In this document: positions 8,206 through 15,120 of the stretch, piece after piece
Position numbering within the stretch: the stretch's first letter is position 1
How the letters are laid out: each line of letters starts with the position of its first letter
Assembly: GCA_001820685.1 (NCBI GenBank)
Contig: MHQP01000001.1
Span: 1 to 43,032, forward strand
Source of the DNA: Candidatus Sungbacteria bacterium RIFCSPLOWO2_01_FULL_47_32
GTDB taxonomy: Bacteria > Patescibacteriota > Minisyncoccia > Sungbacterales > GWA2-42-14
Length of the DNA: 43,032 nucleotides
Reading direction: 5' to 3'
Made by a program: the position numbers and the translations under genes
Notes under the pieces: model-generated
What the model saw: the letters and a program-made list of their open reading frames with translations, nothing else
Databases searched by the model: none
What the model was told of the DNA's origin: nothing

Positions 8206-8873
8206 TGAGCACGAGCGAGCGCAAATATATTACCATCGCGCAGGCGCTCAAAGATTGGTGGTATAAGGATGCAAAAACTCCTGCCGAACTCAAAACGCTG
8301 AATCCGCTTCAGATAAAAATAGGGGACGAGATAACAATTGAGAACCCCGACCTTCAGAACTTCAAGTTCAAAGTAGCGCTCTTTGATGTCTACACGCGCG
8401 TGATCGACGGAAAGGAATACAGTTTCGTTGACTATCAGCTTCACGATGATGTTTCGGAGCCTGAGACCTGGGTAACGTTCCGCGTTATTCCGGTCGAGGG
8501 CGAAGACCCGAACATTCCGCCGAAGCTCTCCATGCTTCTCCTCTTTCCGCATCGGCAAGAGGAATATGATGAAACACTTCACAAGAAGTTTCTTCCGTCA
8601 GGTGTTCTCAAAATATTCGAAGACGGAAAAGAGCCCGAGGTTTACGAGCGCTGTGCGGGCTTGAGGAAGCCGTATGTCGCGGTGGTCACCGAATACATGG
8701 GCAAGGAAGTCGCCGATCCCGAAGAGATTACCTACTGGGATTTCCAGCGCACTCTTCCGGACGGACAGATCCAATACTATTTCGTTGAACTTGATAGCGC
8801 GAAAATGTTCAAAACCTATCACGCTCGCCAGGTTTCCAGCAATGATGTGAATATTTTGAGCACGGAAGTCTAA
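8205..8873 (+). CDS. DUF2491/DUF4178-like cytoplasmic protein
   Basis: 222 aa, soluble. It starts at the ATG overlapping the previous stop, with GGAGG 7 nt upstream. The sequence (LNPLQIKIGDEITIENPDL, then a Y-x-R...GKEYSFVDYQL strand pair and ETWVTFRVIP) looks like the beta-rich proteins of the DUF2491 (YjfK) or DUF4178 families that accompany DUF350 proteins. The assignment rests on the strand pattern and on the neighbour, so it is moderate. Likely acts with the two upstream products on the inner face of the membrane. Confidence 0.6.
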   Translation: MSTSERKYITIAQALKDWWYKDAKTPAELKTLNPLQIKIGDEITIENPDLQNFKFKVALFDVYTRVIDGKEYSFVDYQLHDDVSEPETWVTFRVIPVEGEDPNIPPKLSMLLLFPHRQEEYDETLHKKFLPSGVLKIFEDGKEPEVYERCAGLRKPYVAVVTEYMGKEVADPEEITYWDFQRTLPDGQIQYYFVELDSAKMFKTYHARQVSSNDVNILSTEV

Positions 8874-8888
8874 TTTTCTAATATTTTT

Positions 8889-8912
8889 AAGCTCTCGCAC
8901 GAGAGCTTTTTT
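8889..8912 (+). terminator. Terminator of the DUF350-like operon
   Basis: AAGCTCTC (8889-8896) pairs with GAGAGCTT (8901-8908), followed by T's. Confidence 0.85.
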
Positions 8913-8927
8913 ATTGCGCCGTTAAAA

Positions 8928-8946
8928 CACCAGACTCTGTCTGGTG
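8928..8946. repeat. Perfect 7-bp hairpin in spacer
   Basis: CACCAGA (8928-8934) and TCTGGTG (8940-8946) flank a 5-nt loop; no T-run. It lies between the operon terminator and the promoter of the TPM gene. Role unknown. Confidence 0.35.
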
Positions 8947-9053
8947 ATGAAGCGGCCGCCCGGAGGGCTTGCATAGCATAATATATGGAGAAACCGCTGA
9001 CTCCGTCGACAGAGCTTCGCTTCGTTTTTCGAAATCTTTCCGGCAAGGAGCAT

Positions 9054-9083
9054 TTGACAATGTATCATTAGGCGTGCTATAAT
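9054..9083 (+). promoter_or_regulatory. Strong promoter of the TPM-domain gene
   Basis: Consensus TTGACA (9054-9059), 18-nt spacer, consensus TATAAT (9078-9083). AGTTCT starts at 9093, resembling the transcript-start motif described in the findings. Confidence 0.85.
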
Positions 9084-9124
9084 TCTTTTTATAGTTCTCC
9101 GACATTCTCCATGTGAGGTAGCCA

Positions 9125-9643
9125 ATGGCTCCGTTCGAATTTGTGCCTGTTGCTCAAGCCTTCTGGCTCAAAGGGTTGCCAAACACTGTCGACAAGCTGA
9201 TTCCTTCGTCCGAACATCATCTCATCGACGAAGCTGTCCGCGAGGCAGAAAAAAAGACGTCTTCTCGTATCAGATTTCTTGCTCTTGGATGCGTCGATAA
9301 AGATGTAAAATCGTTTTCTCAACAGGTCGCGCGCGATTTTGTTTTGCTGAGGATGAATGAGACTTCCCTCCGGAATTCCGTCCTCATTGCTGTCCTCGTC
9401 ACGGAGGAGCGCAGGGCGTTTGTCATCTGTCCTGACGAAGGGGTTCTCGCTAAACACCCGCAGTCTTACTGGGATAACCTTACAAGCAACTTCAAGGGCA
9501 ATTTTTCGAAGTATCCGACATATACGCCGGGAATTGTCGCCATCATTAACGAAGTCGGACGCGTTCTCGCTTCTGACGGAATGTTTCCGCGTACTGTCGC
9601 CGACGCTGACAAAGTTCGTAATACAACTTCTCTGGAAAAATAG
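9125..9643 (+). CDS. TPM-domain protein (Psb32/MOLO-1-like)
   Basis: 172 aa without signal peptide or membrane segment. The central part matches the TPM fold pattern: an IDEAVREAEKKTSSRIRFL helix-strand, the RNSVLIAVLVTEERRAFVIC strand pair, an EGVL...W segment and YTPGIVAIINEVGRVLA at the C-terminus. In other bacteria this domain usually follows a signal peptide and works in membrane-protein quality control; here it appears cytoplasmic. SD GAGG is well placed. It sits just after the DUF350-like module but has its own strong promoter and terminator. Confidence 0.75.
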   Translation: MAPFEFVPVAQAFWLKGLPNTVDKLIPSSEHHLIDEAVREAEKKTSSRIRFLALGCVDKDVKSFSQQVARDFVLLRMNETSLRNSVLIAVLVTEERRAFVICPDEGVLAKHPQSYWDNLTSNFKGNFSKYPTYTPGIVAIINEVGRVLASDGMFPRTVADADKVRNTTSLEK

Positions 9644-9648
9644 TTCAA

Positions 9649-9676
9649 GCCCACGCACCTGCGTGGCATTTTTTTA
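9649..9676 (+). terminator. Terminator of the TPM gene
   Basis: CCACGC (9651-9656) pairs with GCGTGG (9661-9666); T7 run. Confidence 0.85.
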
Positions 9677-9768
9677 TCTTGCTCCCTCAAAAATATTCCT
9701 GACTTAAAAAATTTTATACATTAGGTATGCTGAATGTAGCTCCTTTACTCAATGTTCAGGAGGCGCCG

Positions 9769-10005
9769 ATGGGGATTTTTGCAGCGATTCTCGTTATTCT
9801 AATCTGTTACGCTATAATCTTTTCTCTCATCGTTTTTCCCGTGCGGATGCTTATCCATTGCATTATTCGCACTACCACGATGTGGCCGGACGAGAAAGAA
9901 ATGAACCTTCCGATGCTTCTCCTTGTCTTCTTTACTGATAGTATCGGAACGGTCGTGTACTACTTTGTTTTCTACAAAAACCCGCTTGCCCGGAAAATGA
10001 GCTAG
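9769..10005 (+). CDS. Small two-helix membrane protein (PLDc_N-like)
   Basis: 78 aa. I chose the start at 9769 over an upstream ATG because AGGAGG lies 6 nt before it. Two transmembrane segments: residues 2-28 (FAAILVILICYAIIFSLIVF) and about 50-70, ending in GTVVYYFVFYKNPLARK. This hydrophobic helix followed by a short basic tail resembles the phospholipase-D nuclease N-terminal (PLDc_N) membrane domain of small uncharacterised proteins. Own terminator. The relation to the neighbouring envelope genes is only positional. Confidence 0.65.
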   Translation: MGIFAAILVILICYAIIFSLIVFPVRMLIHCIIRTTTMWPDEKEMNLPMLLLVFFTDSIGTVVYYFVFYKNPLARKMS

Positions 10006-10043
10006 GCTCTCTTAATTTTCGGCACACCGCCGATAAGCCATAG

Positions 10044-10066
10044 CCGGAGCACTGCTCCGGTTTTTT
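10044..10066 (+). terminator. Terminator of the small membrane-protein gene
   Basis: CCGGAGC (10044-10050) pairs with GCTCCGG (10054-10060), then T6. Confidence 0.85.
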
Positions 10067-10111
10067 CTTGATTTCAAACAAAAAATAGGCTACAATAAAA
10101 CGGAGTTTTTC

Positions 10112-10183
10112 GCCTCTGTAGTTCAACGGTTAGAACGGAGCACTCATAACGCTCAGAAGATGGTTCGACTCCATCCAGAGGCA
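10112..10183 (+). tRNA. tRNA-Met (anticodon CAT), elongator type or Ile2
   Basis: Complete cloverleaf: acceptor GCCTCTG/CAGAGGC, D stem GTTC/GAAC, loop CTCATAA, T stem GATGG/CCATC with a normal TTCGACT loop, discriminator A, no encoded CCA. The anticodon stem has one A-C mismatch next to the loop. A strong G1-C72 pair argues against an initiator. A CAT anticodon could also be the lysidine-modified isoleucine tRNA. A downstream ATG follows only 2 nt after the tRNA end. Confidence 0.93.
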
Positions 10184-10239
10184 CTATGGAAATCGAACAT
10201 GAGCCAGCCGGAAAAGAGTCTCTTTTTGAGGAGCTAACC

Positions 10240-10548
10240 ATGAAGCGCTTTATTGAGGTGCGCTCGATTTTGCCCGAAGACTTCGGGGTTATCGAGGAGC
10301 TTTCAAAATTTCCGAGCGACCTTATCACGGAGCAGCTTCACAATGTATTTAACGTGTATAAAGAACGGAGCGTAAAAGAGCTTGCACGGCTTGCCGAAGG
10401 TGAGAAGAGCGGGCGGAGGAGGTACGTATACGAGCTTGCCCGGACTTTTGGAGGAAAATACGGCTGGGCTGCGGGGTGGAATTTAGTAGGAGTTCTTGAA
10501 GACCGAAACGTACCATATACGGTTAAAGATATTGAAGAATTGAAATGA
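10240..10548 (+). CDS. Unknown 102-aa protein following a tRNA
   Basis: 102 aa with the start at 10240, preferred because GAGGAG lies 6 nt upstream. An in-frame ATG at 10186 would add 18 residues but begins 2 nt after the tRNA. Helical, charged and soluble (ITEQLHNVFNVYKERSVKELARLAE), with a KYGWAAGWNLVGVLEDRNVPYT motif near the C-terminus. No family recognised. Its stop overlaps the ATG of the next small gene (ATGA), so the tRNA, this gene, the 49-aa gene and pyrH may share a transcript. Confidence 0.6.
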   Translation: MKRFIEVRSILPEDFGVIEELSKFPSDLITEQLHNVFNVYKERSVKELARLAEGEKSGRRRYVYELARTFGGKYGWAAGWNLVGVLEDRNVPYTVKDIEELK

Positions 10549-10694
10549 TTAAAAAAATAAAAAGGAAATATACTGTGGTGTCCGAGAAGACAGGCCGTTC
10601 ATTTGGTTCGTACATGACAATGGCCGAGGCAAAAAAGCGGCTCCGGCAAGTTGAGTTTTTCAAGCATCAGGCGGCTAATCGTAAAAAAGGATAA
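10545..10694 (+). CDS. Small basic 49-aa protein upstream of pyrH
   Basis: ATG at 10545 overlaps the preceding stop by 4 nt (ATGA) and reads 49 codons to TAA. The product is strongly basic (MIKKIKRKYTVVSE at the N-terminus, NRKKG at the end) with a KTGRSFGSYMTMAEAKKRLRQ helix. The conserved-looking 'SEKTGR...AKKRLRQVEFFK' pattern is one I associate with small uncharacterised proteins that may bind nucleic acid; that is inference. The 7-nt gap to pyrH suggests cotranscription. Confidence 0.65.
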   Translation: MIKKIKRKYTVVSEKTGRSFGSYMTMAEAKKRLRQVEFFKHQAANRKKG

Positions 10695-10701
10695 TAATTT
10701 T

Positions 10702-11418
10702 ATGGCACACGTTGCATACAAGAGAGTCATTTTAAAGCTTTCCGGAGAAACGCTTGGGGGGAAAGGACAGTTTGGGCTTGATGTTCAGGCGGCGGAATAT
10801 ATCGGCGGGGAAGTTAAGACAGCGCACGACCTCGGGTGCGAGGTTGCTATTGTCATCGGCGGAGGGAATTTTATTCGCGGGGAAAAGCTTTCGAAATTAG
10901 GCATCGACCGCGAAACAGCCGACTACATGGGAATGCTTGGGACGGTCATCAACGGGCTCGCTCTTCAGAGTGTTCTTGAAAAAAAAGGTCTTTATACACG
11001 TGTAATGACCCCCATTGATATGCGGGAAGTTGCGGAGCCGTTCATCCGGCGGCGGGCATTGCGCCACCTGGAAAAGAAGAGAATCGTTATTTTTTGCGGA
11101 GGAACGGGAAGCCCTTATTTTTCAACCGATACGGCAGCAGCATTACGGGCTTCCGAAATCGGGGCTGACGCAATTTTGAAAGCAACGAATGTCGAGGGAG
11201 TGTATGAATCCGACCCGAAGGTAAATAAAAAAGCGAAACTTTTTCGGGAAATTACTCCTATGGACGTCGTAAAAAAGCATCTTAAAGTAATGGACCTTAC
11301 GGCAATTACGCTTTCGATGGAAAACAGTATTCCTGTCGTCGTGTTTGATGTCTTCAAGAAGGGAAACCTCGGAAAGCTTCTTAAGGGCGAGAAGATCGGA
11401 ACTCGCGTCCGAGCGTAG
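10702..11418 (+). CDS. pyrH: UMP kinase
   Basis: 238 aa, full length for the family; cytoplasmic enzyme phosphorylating UMP to UDP. Amino-acid-kinase fold signatures: KLSGETLGG at the N-terminus, IVIGGGNFIRG, DYMGMLGTVINGLALQ, CGGTGSPYFSTDTAAALRA and DLTAITLSMEN. The start MAHVAYKRV fits homologues; an upstream in-frame extension would overlap the 49-aa gene. No clear SD. It begins 7 nt after the small basic gene. The usual frr neighbour is not seen downstream, where an unusual tRNA-Asp locus follows instead. Confidence 0.97.
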   Translation: MAHVAYKRVILKLSGETLGGKGQFGLDVQAAEYIGGEVKTAHDLGCEVAIVIGGGNFIRGEKLSKLGIDRETADYMGMLGTVINGLALQSVLEKKGLYTRVMTPIDMREVAEPFIRRRALRHLEKKRIVIFCGGTGSPYFSTDTAAALRASEIGADAILKATNVEGVYESDPKVNKKAKLFREITPMDVVKKHLKVMDLTAITLSMENSIPVVVFDVFKKGNLGKLLKGEKIGTRVRA

Positions 11419-11506
11419 CGGTATTGAATTTTCATCGGATGCAGAGTAGTATGATATAGCATCAGTTTTTAAAATTTAAAATTTAGATTTTAAAATTTGA
11501 TCATAT

Positions 11507-11543
11507 GCGGCCATAGCTTAGCCCGGCTTAAAGCGCCACACTG
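11507..11543 (+). pseudogene. 5' half of tRNA-Asp (positions 1-34), partial copy
   Basis: 37 nt identical to the first 37 nt of the intact tRNA-Asp at 11608, ending exactly after the first anticodon base (G34). Bases on both sides differ from the intact copy, so it is a half gene. See the matching 3' half at 11747. Confidence 0.85.
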
Positions 11544-11549
11544 CCTGCC

Positions 11550-11740
11550 CCGTGCTTTTTCTAAACATAATATATTGTTCTAAATGTAGTATTCTTAAAT
11601 ACTCTGCGCGGCCATAGCTTAGCCCGGCTTAAAGCGCCACACTGTCACTGTGGAGATCAGGGGTTCGAATCCCCTTGGCCGCGCAGAGTATTGAAGCGAA
11701 AAAGATATTCAAAAATAAGTTAGTATTTTTAGAAAAAGTT
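11550..11740. repeat. Inverted repeats bracketing the intact tRNA-Asp
   Basis: CTTTTTCTAAA after the 5' half is the exact complement of TTTAGAAAAAG before the 3' half, with GCCCC/GCGGGG further out. Immediately around the intact tRNA, AATACTCTGC and GCAGAGTATT extend the acceptor stem by ten pairs. The 203-nt insert (11544-11746) is thus a long imperfect palindrome with a tRNA in its middle. Confidence 0.75.
11608..11683 (+). tRNA. tRNA-Asp (anticodon GTC)
   Basis: Full cloverleaf: acceptor GCGGCCA/TGGCCGC, D stem GCTT/AAGC, anticodon stem CCACA/TGTGG with loop CTGTCAC, T stem AGGGG/CCCCT with TTCGAAT loop, and discriminator G as expected for Asp. CCA is not encoded. It is flanked on both sides by half copies of itself. 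Confidence 0.95.
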
Positions 11741-11746
11741 TGCGGG

Positions 11747-11799
11747 GTCACTGTGGAGATCAGGGGTTCGAATCCCCTTGGCCGCGCAGAGTATTGAAG
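11747..11799 (+). pseudogene. 3' half of tRNA-Asp (from G34) plus 3' flank, partial copy
   Basis: 53 nt identical to 11644-11696, starting exactly at the first anticodon base and running 13 to 16 nt past the tRNA end. Together with the 5' half it would reconstitute one whole tRNA-Asp sharing the single base G34. Confidence 0.85.
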
Positions 11800-11834
11800 T
11801 TTATAAGTGCCAAAGTACTCTTAGCCACGAGCTA

Positions 11835-11864
11835 TTGACAATCGGCACATTTGTGTGCTAGTTT
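11835..11864 (+). promoter_or_regulatory. Promoter of the gene at 11898
   Basis: TTGACA (11835-11840), 18-nt spacer with TG two bases before a TAGTTT -10 (11859-11864). Confidence 0.6.
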
Positions 11865-11897
11865 TGTTTTATCGTCGCAAAAGCATGGAGAAAGCAA

Positions 11898-12293
11898 ATG
11901 CGCGTAGTACGGGTTCTTTCACAAAATGAATTTGAGGCGTTTCAAACCGGTCTGGAATTTCTTGGCGAAGTTGAAGAAAGTGTCACATACCGTGCCGGCT
12001 GTTTTGGCGGTAGCGCAGATTTGTCGGAATTTGCTCTTTTTGATGTATTGTTGGGGCTTAAAGACCAAGCAGTAACTTTGGGTGGCCATGTTTTGATTTT
12101 AGAAAAACCTGATATCGAGCCTAATCGCAGAGTTCGACAAAAAGGGAAAGTGTATCGGTGGAAAATGGTAACTATGGAAGACGCCGAGAAAGCGTTGGGA
12201 GAGCTTGCTCGAATGAAAGGGAAGACACTTGAGGAAATGCGGGAAATTATGGACGAAATTAGCCGCAAACTCTCGAAGGGATGCAGTAAATGA
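11898..12293 (+). CDS. Unknown 131-aa protein
   Basis: 131 aa, soluble, SD GGAG 8 nt before ATG. The N-terminal half is alpha/beta (MRVVRVLSQNEFEAFQTGLEF); the C-terminal half is a long helical pair (TMEDAEKALGELARMKGKTL...). A short Cys-Gly-Gly motif (AGCFGGS) lies near residue 35. No family recognised. The stop overlaps an ATG that may start the next, frameshifted gene, so the two likely form an operon. Confidence 0.7.
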   Translation: MRVVRVLSQNEFEAFQTGLEFLGEVEESVTYRAGCFGGSADLSEFALFDVLLGLKDQAVTLGGHVLILEKPDIEPNRRVRQKGKVYRWKMVTMEDAEKALGELARMKGKTLEEMREIMDEISRKLSKGCSK

Positions 12294-12561
12294 AAAAATT
12301 CTTTTAACAGAAGAAGAGTGGGTTGCGCTTTGCGACAGGGAGATTGATCAGGAATTCTCTGCACTACCAATCTGCTGTGCAAATGTGAGCGCTCTTCGGG
12401 ACGAAATTATCGTTTTGTATGAGAATGGCGGTTTGCTAAGCGACGAGAACAAGGCTGACCTCTTGCAGGCGTTTGAGTGGTTTAAGGATGGCCATGAGCA
12501 CGAAAACAACTTAGAGAACTGGACGACGCTCAAGAAATTGATAGAACAGATGAGGGGGTAA
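12290..12561 (+). pseudogene. Unknown ~90-aa protein with a frameshift in an A6 run after the start
   Basis: The best start, ATG at 12290 overlapping the previous stop with AAGGG upstream, runs out of frame after five codons. The long frame that follows (ILLTEEEWVALCDREIDQ... to TGA-free end at 12561) would be joined if the A6 tract just after the ATG were A7, giving a natural MKKILLTEEEW start. The only alternative start in the long frame is a TTG at 12229 inside the previous gene. So this is a gene with a one-base indel, a slippage-dependent start, or a sequence error. The protein is acidic and helical; family unknown. Confidence 0.5.
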
Positions 12562-12575
12562 GTATTTTAATACAT

Positions 12576-12607
12576 CCGCTCCGATGTCCATCGGAGCGGC
12601 TTTTTTA
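12576..12607 (+). terminator. Intrinsic terminator
   Basis: 11-bp perfect stem (12576-12586, 12589-12599) and T-run. Confidence 0.9.
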
Positions 12608-12608
12608 T

Positions 12609-12637
12609 TTGATTTTTTCAGTTTTTTCAGGTATAAT
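12609..12637 (+). promoter_or_regulatory. Promoter implying a leaderless mRNA
   Basis: TTGATT (12609-12614), 17 nt, TATAAT (12632-12637). The ATG at 12644 begins 7 nt after the -10 box, so transcription should start at or next to the start codon. Confidence 0.75.
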
Positions 12638-12643
12638 ATAAAC

Positions 12644-14404
12644 ATGGAAGGGCTCGAAAAACCACAAAGCGCCGATACACACAAACGCGGGGGTGAGCGC
12701 CTCTCGGAGCTTGAATTTTACAAAAATAACTCAAAAGAGGCGCTCCATCAAAAACTGCGCGAATACATCCGCCGCCGTCTTTTTTCCGCTCGGCGGGAGA
12801 TTTTTTCAAGCGGCAACAAATTGCTCTTCAGGGCCACCGCCCTTGATGAGCTCGTCAGCGTCGGGGAAATTATTGAAGACGTTGAGAGGCGGCTTGTAGG
12901 CCAGGAGCATGCAAAACATCCCGATGTGGAGCATATCCTCGCGCGTGTTCCGGAAACGGCGCTTGACGAGAACGGGCTTTCGCTGAAAGACGCGTTCAGG
13001 ACGTTCCTCGGTGATTACTATGAAGAACGAAATGAACTTGAATATTTTCTTCGCGAGCACGCTCCACCCTACACGTACGAAACAATAGTCGGCCATCCTC
13101 CGAAGGGCGCCATTTGGCAGGAACGTGTTCTTGATTCCGTGGCGTGGATTTTTGAGGAAGAAAGCGACTGTCGCGACTATTATGCGTCAGAGCGCGGCAA
13201 TACGGATGAAGCCAGAAGTGCCGCACAAGAGATGGTGGGAGAAGTTTCAGCTCATATCATCGACGGAAAGATTATCCGCATCGTGACATATCCGAAAGTT
13301 CCGATAAAAGCAACGGAAGTTCACGAAACACGGCATGTCATATTCGACGCATCAACTCTGCCCGAGGCTCCCATTGATAAAAAATTTGAAGAAAGTTCTG
13401 CTCAAAATGAAAAAGAACTGGCAAAACTGCTTGAAACCAGGTGGGGTGAGCGTCTTAAAAACGAACTTATCGCGTATCTCCGCGAGGCGCTTGAGGGCGA
13501 TGAGCGGCACGTTGCCTTGGCGTATCTTATAAATTTCGGCGAGAGTGGCCTTTATAACTATCCGAAACAAAACAAAGAGGAAGCGGAAAAAATATATGAT
13601 GGCATACCTGGTGCGAGCGAGGATTTTGAGGAGTACTATAAAAAAATTACCAAGTCATATTACGCATTCGCAAATGAGACTGTAGGCCGCGTTGCCGGAG
13701 AGTTCAATGAAATCGCGTATAAAAGCTCCATAGTTTATGATGAAGGATACGAAGGGCCGAGAGAAGACGACCCGAATAATCGCCTTGACGCAGATGTCAT
13801 AATAAGCGAAAAAGAAGACAAAAACCGTATTCGGGCGCTTCGCGTTCTCGAGTTCTATCCAATAGAGGAGTGGCCGAAGCTTTTAGACAATCTCGGTGAA
13901 TTTCTGGAATTTTCGGAGAATGATTTAAGCGGCGAGATATCCTCCTGGGAATGGGCCGTGGAAAAGGAAAATTTAAAAACCAAAGACAAACGGCTGCTTC
14001 GTCTGTTTGAGGAACGCGTTTGCGAATCCGAATCCTTAAAACGGTTTTTTGAAAATATCCGCAAAAAAGGAAAGAATACGGTTTCTGCGGTGGAAGAAGA
14101 AAAAATCATGAGAATCGCCGAAGAGCTTGAGGCCGGACGCGAAGAAGTTCTTACTGCCTCTCTTCATTCCACGCAAATTTGGGAGGAGATCATTGCGGAA
14201 CTAAGCGAAGAAGGAACCAGTCGTTCTCACAGCCGAGTTTCCCGCGCTATTGGGGTGGCTAAACTTATTTTGGATATGAAAGAGGAGTGGGCACGAGAAG
14301 TGGCTCCGCTCATCCGAAAACACGCCGTAAAAACTGAAAAATTTTTGAAGAAACTTTTTATATTGTCGGAAAAATTCGGAGAGCCGCTTGTGGGGCATGT
14401 GTAA
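12644..14404 (+). CDS. Large unknown protein with an HExxH motif (candidate metallopeptidase)
   Basis: 586 aa, highly charged and mostly helical, no signal peptide or membrane segment. Near residues 221-233 the sequence KATEVHETRHVIFD contains HETRH, matching HExxH with hydrophobic residues after it, and it follows strands (GKIIRIVTYPKVPI) as in zincins. A third ligand is not obvious, though acidic residues abound 90-150 residues later. The start at 12644 is supported by a promoter whose -10 box ends 6 nt before it. It is monocistronic with its own terminator. Peptidase function is inference; HExxH also arises by chance in charged proteins. Confidence 0.7.
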   Translation: MEGLEKPQSADTHKRGGERLSELEFYKNNSKEALHQKLREYIRRRLFSARREIFSSGNKLLFRATALDELVSVGEIIEDVERRLVGQEHAKHPDVEHILARVPETALDENGLSLKDAFRTFLGDYYEERNELEYFLREHAPPYTYETIVGHPPKGAIWQERVLDSVAWIFEEESDCRDYYASERGNTDEARSAAQEMVGEVSAHIIDGKIIRIVTYPKVPIKATEVHETRHVIFDASTLPEAPIDKKFEESSAQNEKELAKLLETRWGERLKNELIAYLREALEGDERHVALAYLINFGESGLYNYPKQNKEEAEKIYDGIPGASEDFEEYYKKITKSYYAFANETVGRVAGEFNEIAYKSSIVYDEGYEGPREDDPNNRLDADVIISEKEDKNRIRALRVLEFYPIEEWPKLLDNLGEFLEFSENDLSGEISSWEWAVEKENLKTKDKRLLRLFEERVCESESLKRFFENIRKKGKNTVSAVEEEKIMRIAEELEAGREEVLTASLHSTQIWEEIIAELSEEGTSRSHSRVSRAIGVAKLILDMKEEWAREVAPLIRKHAVKTEKFLKKLFILSEKFGEPLVGHV

Positions 14405-14460
14405 GGGCTCATTGATGCGTAACGCATCACGCGGTAGTATCATCGTGTGATTTATGATTG

Positions 14461-14482
14461 GACCAGTAATGGTCTGTTTTTA
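14461..14482 (+). terminator. Terminator of the 586-aa gene
   Basis: Short stem GACCA/TGGTC with a TGTTTTT tail. The spacer before it holds a second small hairpin, GATGCG/CGCATC. Confidence 0.6.
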
Positions 14483-14484
14483 TT

Positions 14485-14513
14485 ACAAAAAAACTTCACG
14501 CGAAGGCGTGAAG
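14485..14513 (-). terminator. Terminator of the secreted-protein gene
   Basis: CTTCACGC (14494-14501) and GCGTGAAG (14506-14513); minus-strand T7 run. Confidence 0.85.
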
Positions 14514-14520
14514 CGTACTA

Positions 14521-14976
14521 CTATATTCTCCTTCCGAAGTTTTTCAGAAGCTCCTGGGCCCGCTCGCTTTTGGCGATACAAACCGGGTCGTCTGTCTTCA
14601 TGATAATAAACTTCGGAAAATCTCCGATGGGCGCGCCCTTTGGGGAAAGAATTCGCGCCCAGTGGGTGACGCTGTTATTTTTTAGCGACCAGAAGCTTAC
14701 GAAGAAATTCCCGTCTTCGCCGAGCGTCCATTCTTCCAAATGCAGGAAGAACTCGCCGCTGTCGGTAATGGCAAAATAGGCAACTTCTCCGACCTCATAC
14801 GTTTCCCCGACCTGGATCTGCTTGAGCATGACAGGTCCGTAGTCCTTCATAGGTTCTTTTTCGGCAAGGCTCGTAAAGAATTCGAGAAGACCGCCGCTTG
14901 GCATATACTCTGCAGAAACGGGGAAGGGAAGCAAAACCAAAACAAGCAAAGCAAGCGCGATTACCGGATTTTTCAT
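14521..14976 (-). CDS. Small secreted protein of unknown function
   Basis: 151 aa with a textbook signal peptide (MKNPVIALALLVLVLLPFPVSA, cleavage near residue 22). The mature part of about 129 residues is beta-rich (GETYEVGEVAYFAI, GEFFLHLEEWTL) with one Cys near the C-terminus (DDPVCIAKSE), so it is a soluble extracytoplasmic protein. AGGA lies upstream of the start. It is transcribed from one half of a divergent promoter pair with a near-perfect sigma-70 site. Family unknown. Confidence 0.75.
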   Translation of the reverse strand: MKNPVIALALLVLVLLPFPVSAEYMPSGGLLEFFTSLAEKEPMKDYGPVMLKQIQVGETYEVGEVAYFAITDSGEFFLHLEEWTLGEDGNFFVSFWSLKNNSVTHWARILSPKGAPIGDFPKFIIMKTDDPVCIAKSERAQELLKNFGRRI

Positions 14977-15016
14977 TGTCGGTTCCTGGTCAAAACAAAG
15001 GACTTTGGATAAGTGT

Positions 15017-15045
15017 ATTATACAATAAGCAAATTATATTGTCAA
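15017..15045 (-). promoter_or_regulatory. Perfect consensus promoter for the secreted-protein gene
   Basis: On the minus strand: TTGACA (15040-15045), exactly 17 nt, TATAAT (15017-15022). It stands back to back with the plus-strand promoter whose -35 starts at 15057, leaving 11 nt between the two -35 boxes. Confidence 0.9.
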
Positions 15046-15056
15046 ATAATGGCTAT

Positions 15057-15085
15057 TTGACAAACAATTACTAATGTTATACAAT
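15057..15085 (+). promoter_or_regulatory. Promoter of the gene at 15121
   Basis: TTGACA (15057-15062), 17-nt spacer, TACAAT (15080-15085). Its leader carries a small hairpin GTTCT/AGAAC at 15102-15115 overlapping the SD GGAG. Confidence 0.85.
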
Positions 15086-15120
15086 ACTTATACTCAAATA
15101 CGTTCTTTGGAGAACGCCGT

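Noticed and set aside
11461-11500. AT-rich repeats of TTTAAAATTT type before the tRNA-Asp locus
   Set aside because: Simple AT-rich spacer; I see no protein, clear promoter or origin features.
11544-11746. The insert in the split tRNA-Asp as a group I intron
   Set aside because: The site and a terminal G fit, but most of the insert is a complete tRNA and only about 127 nt remain, with no recognisable catalytic core.
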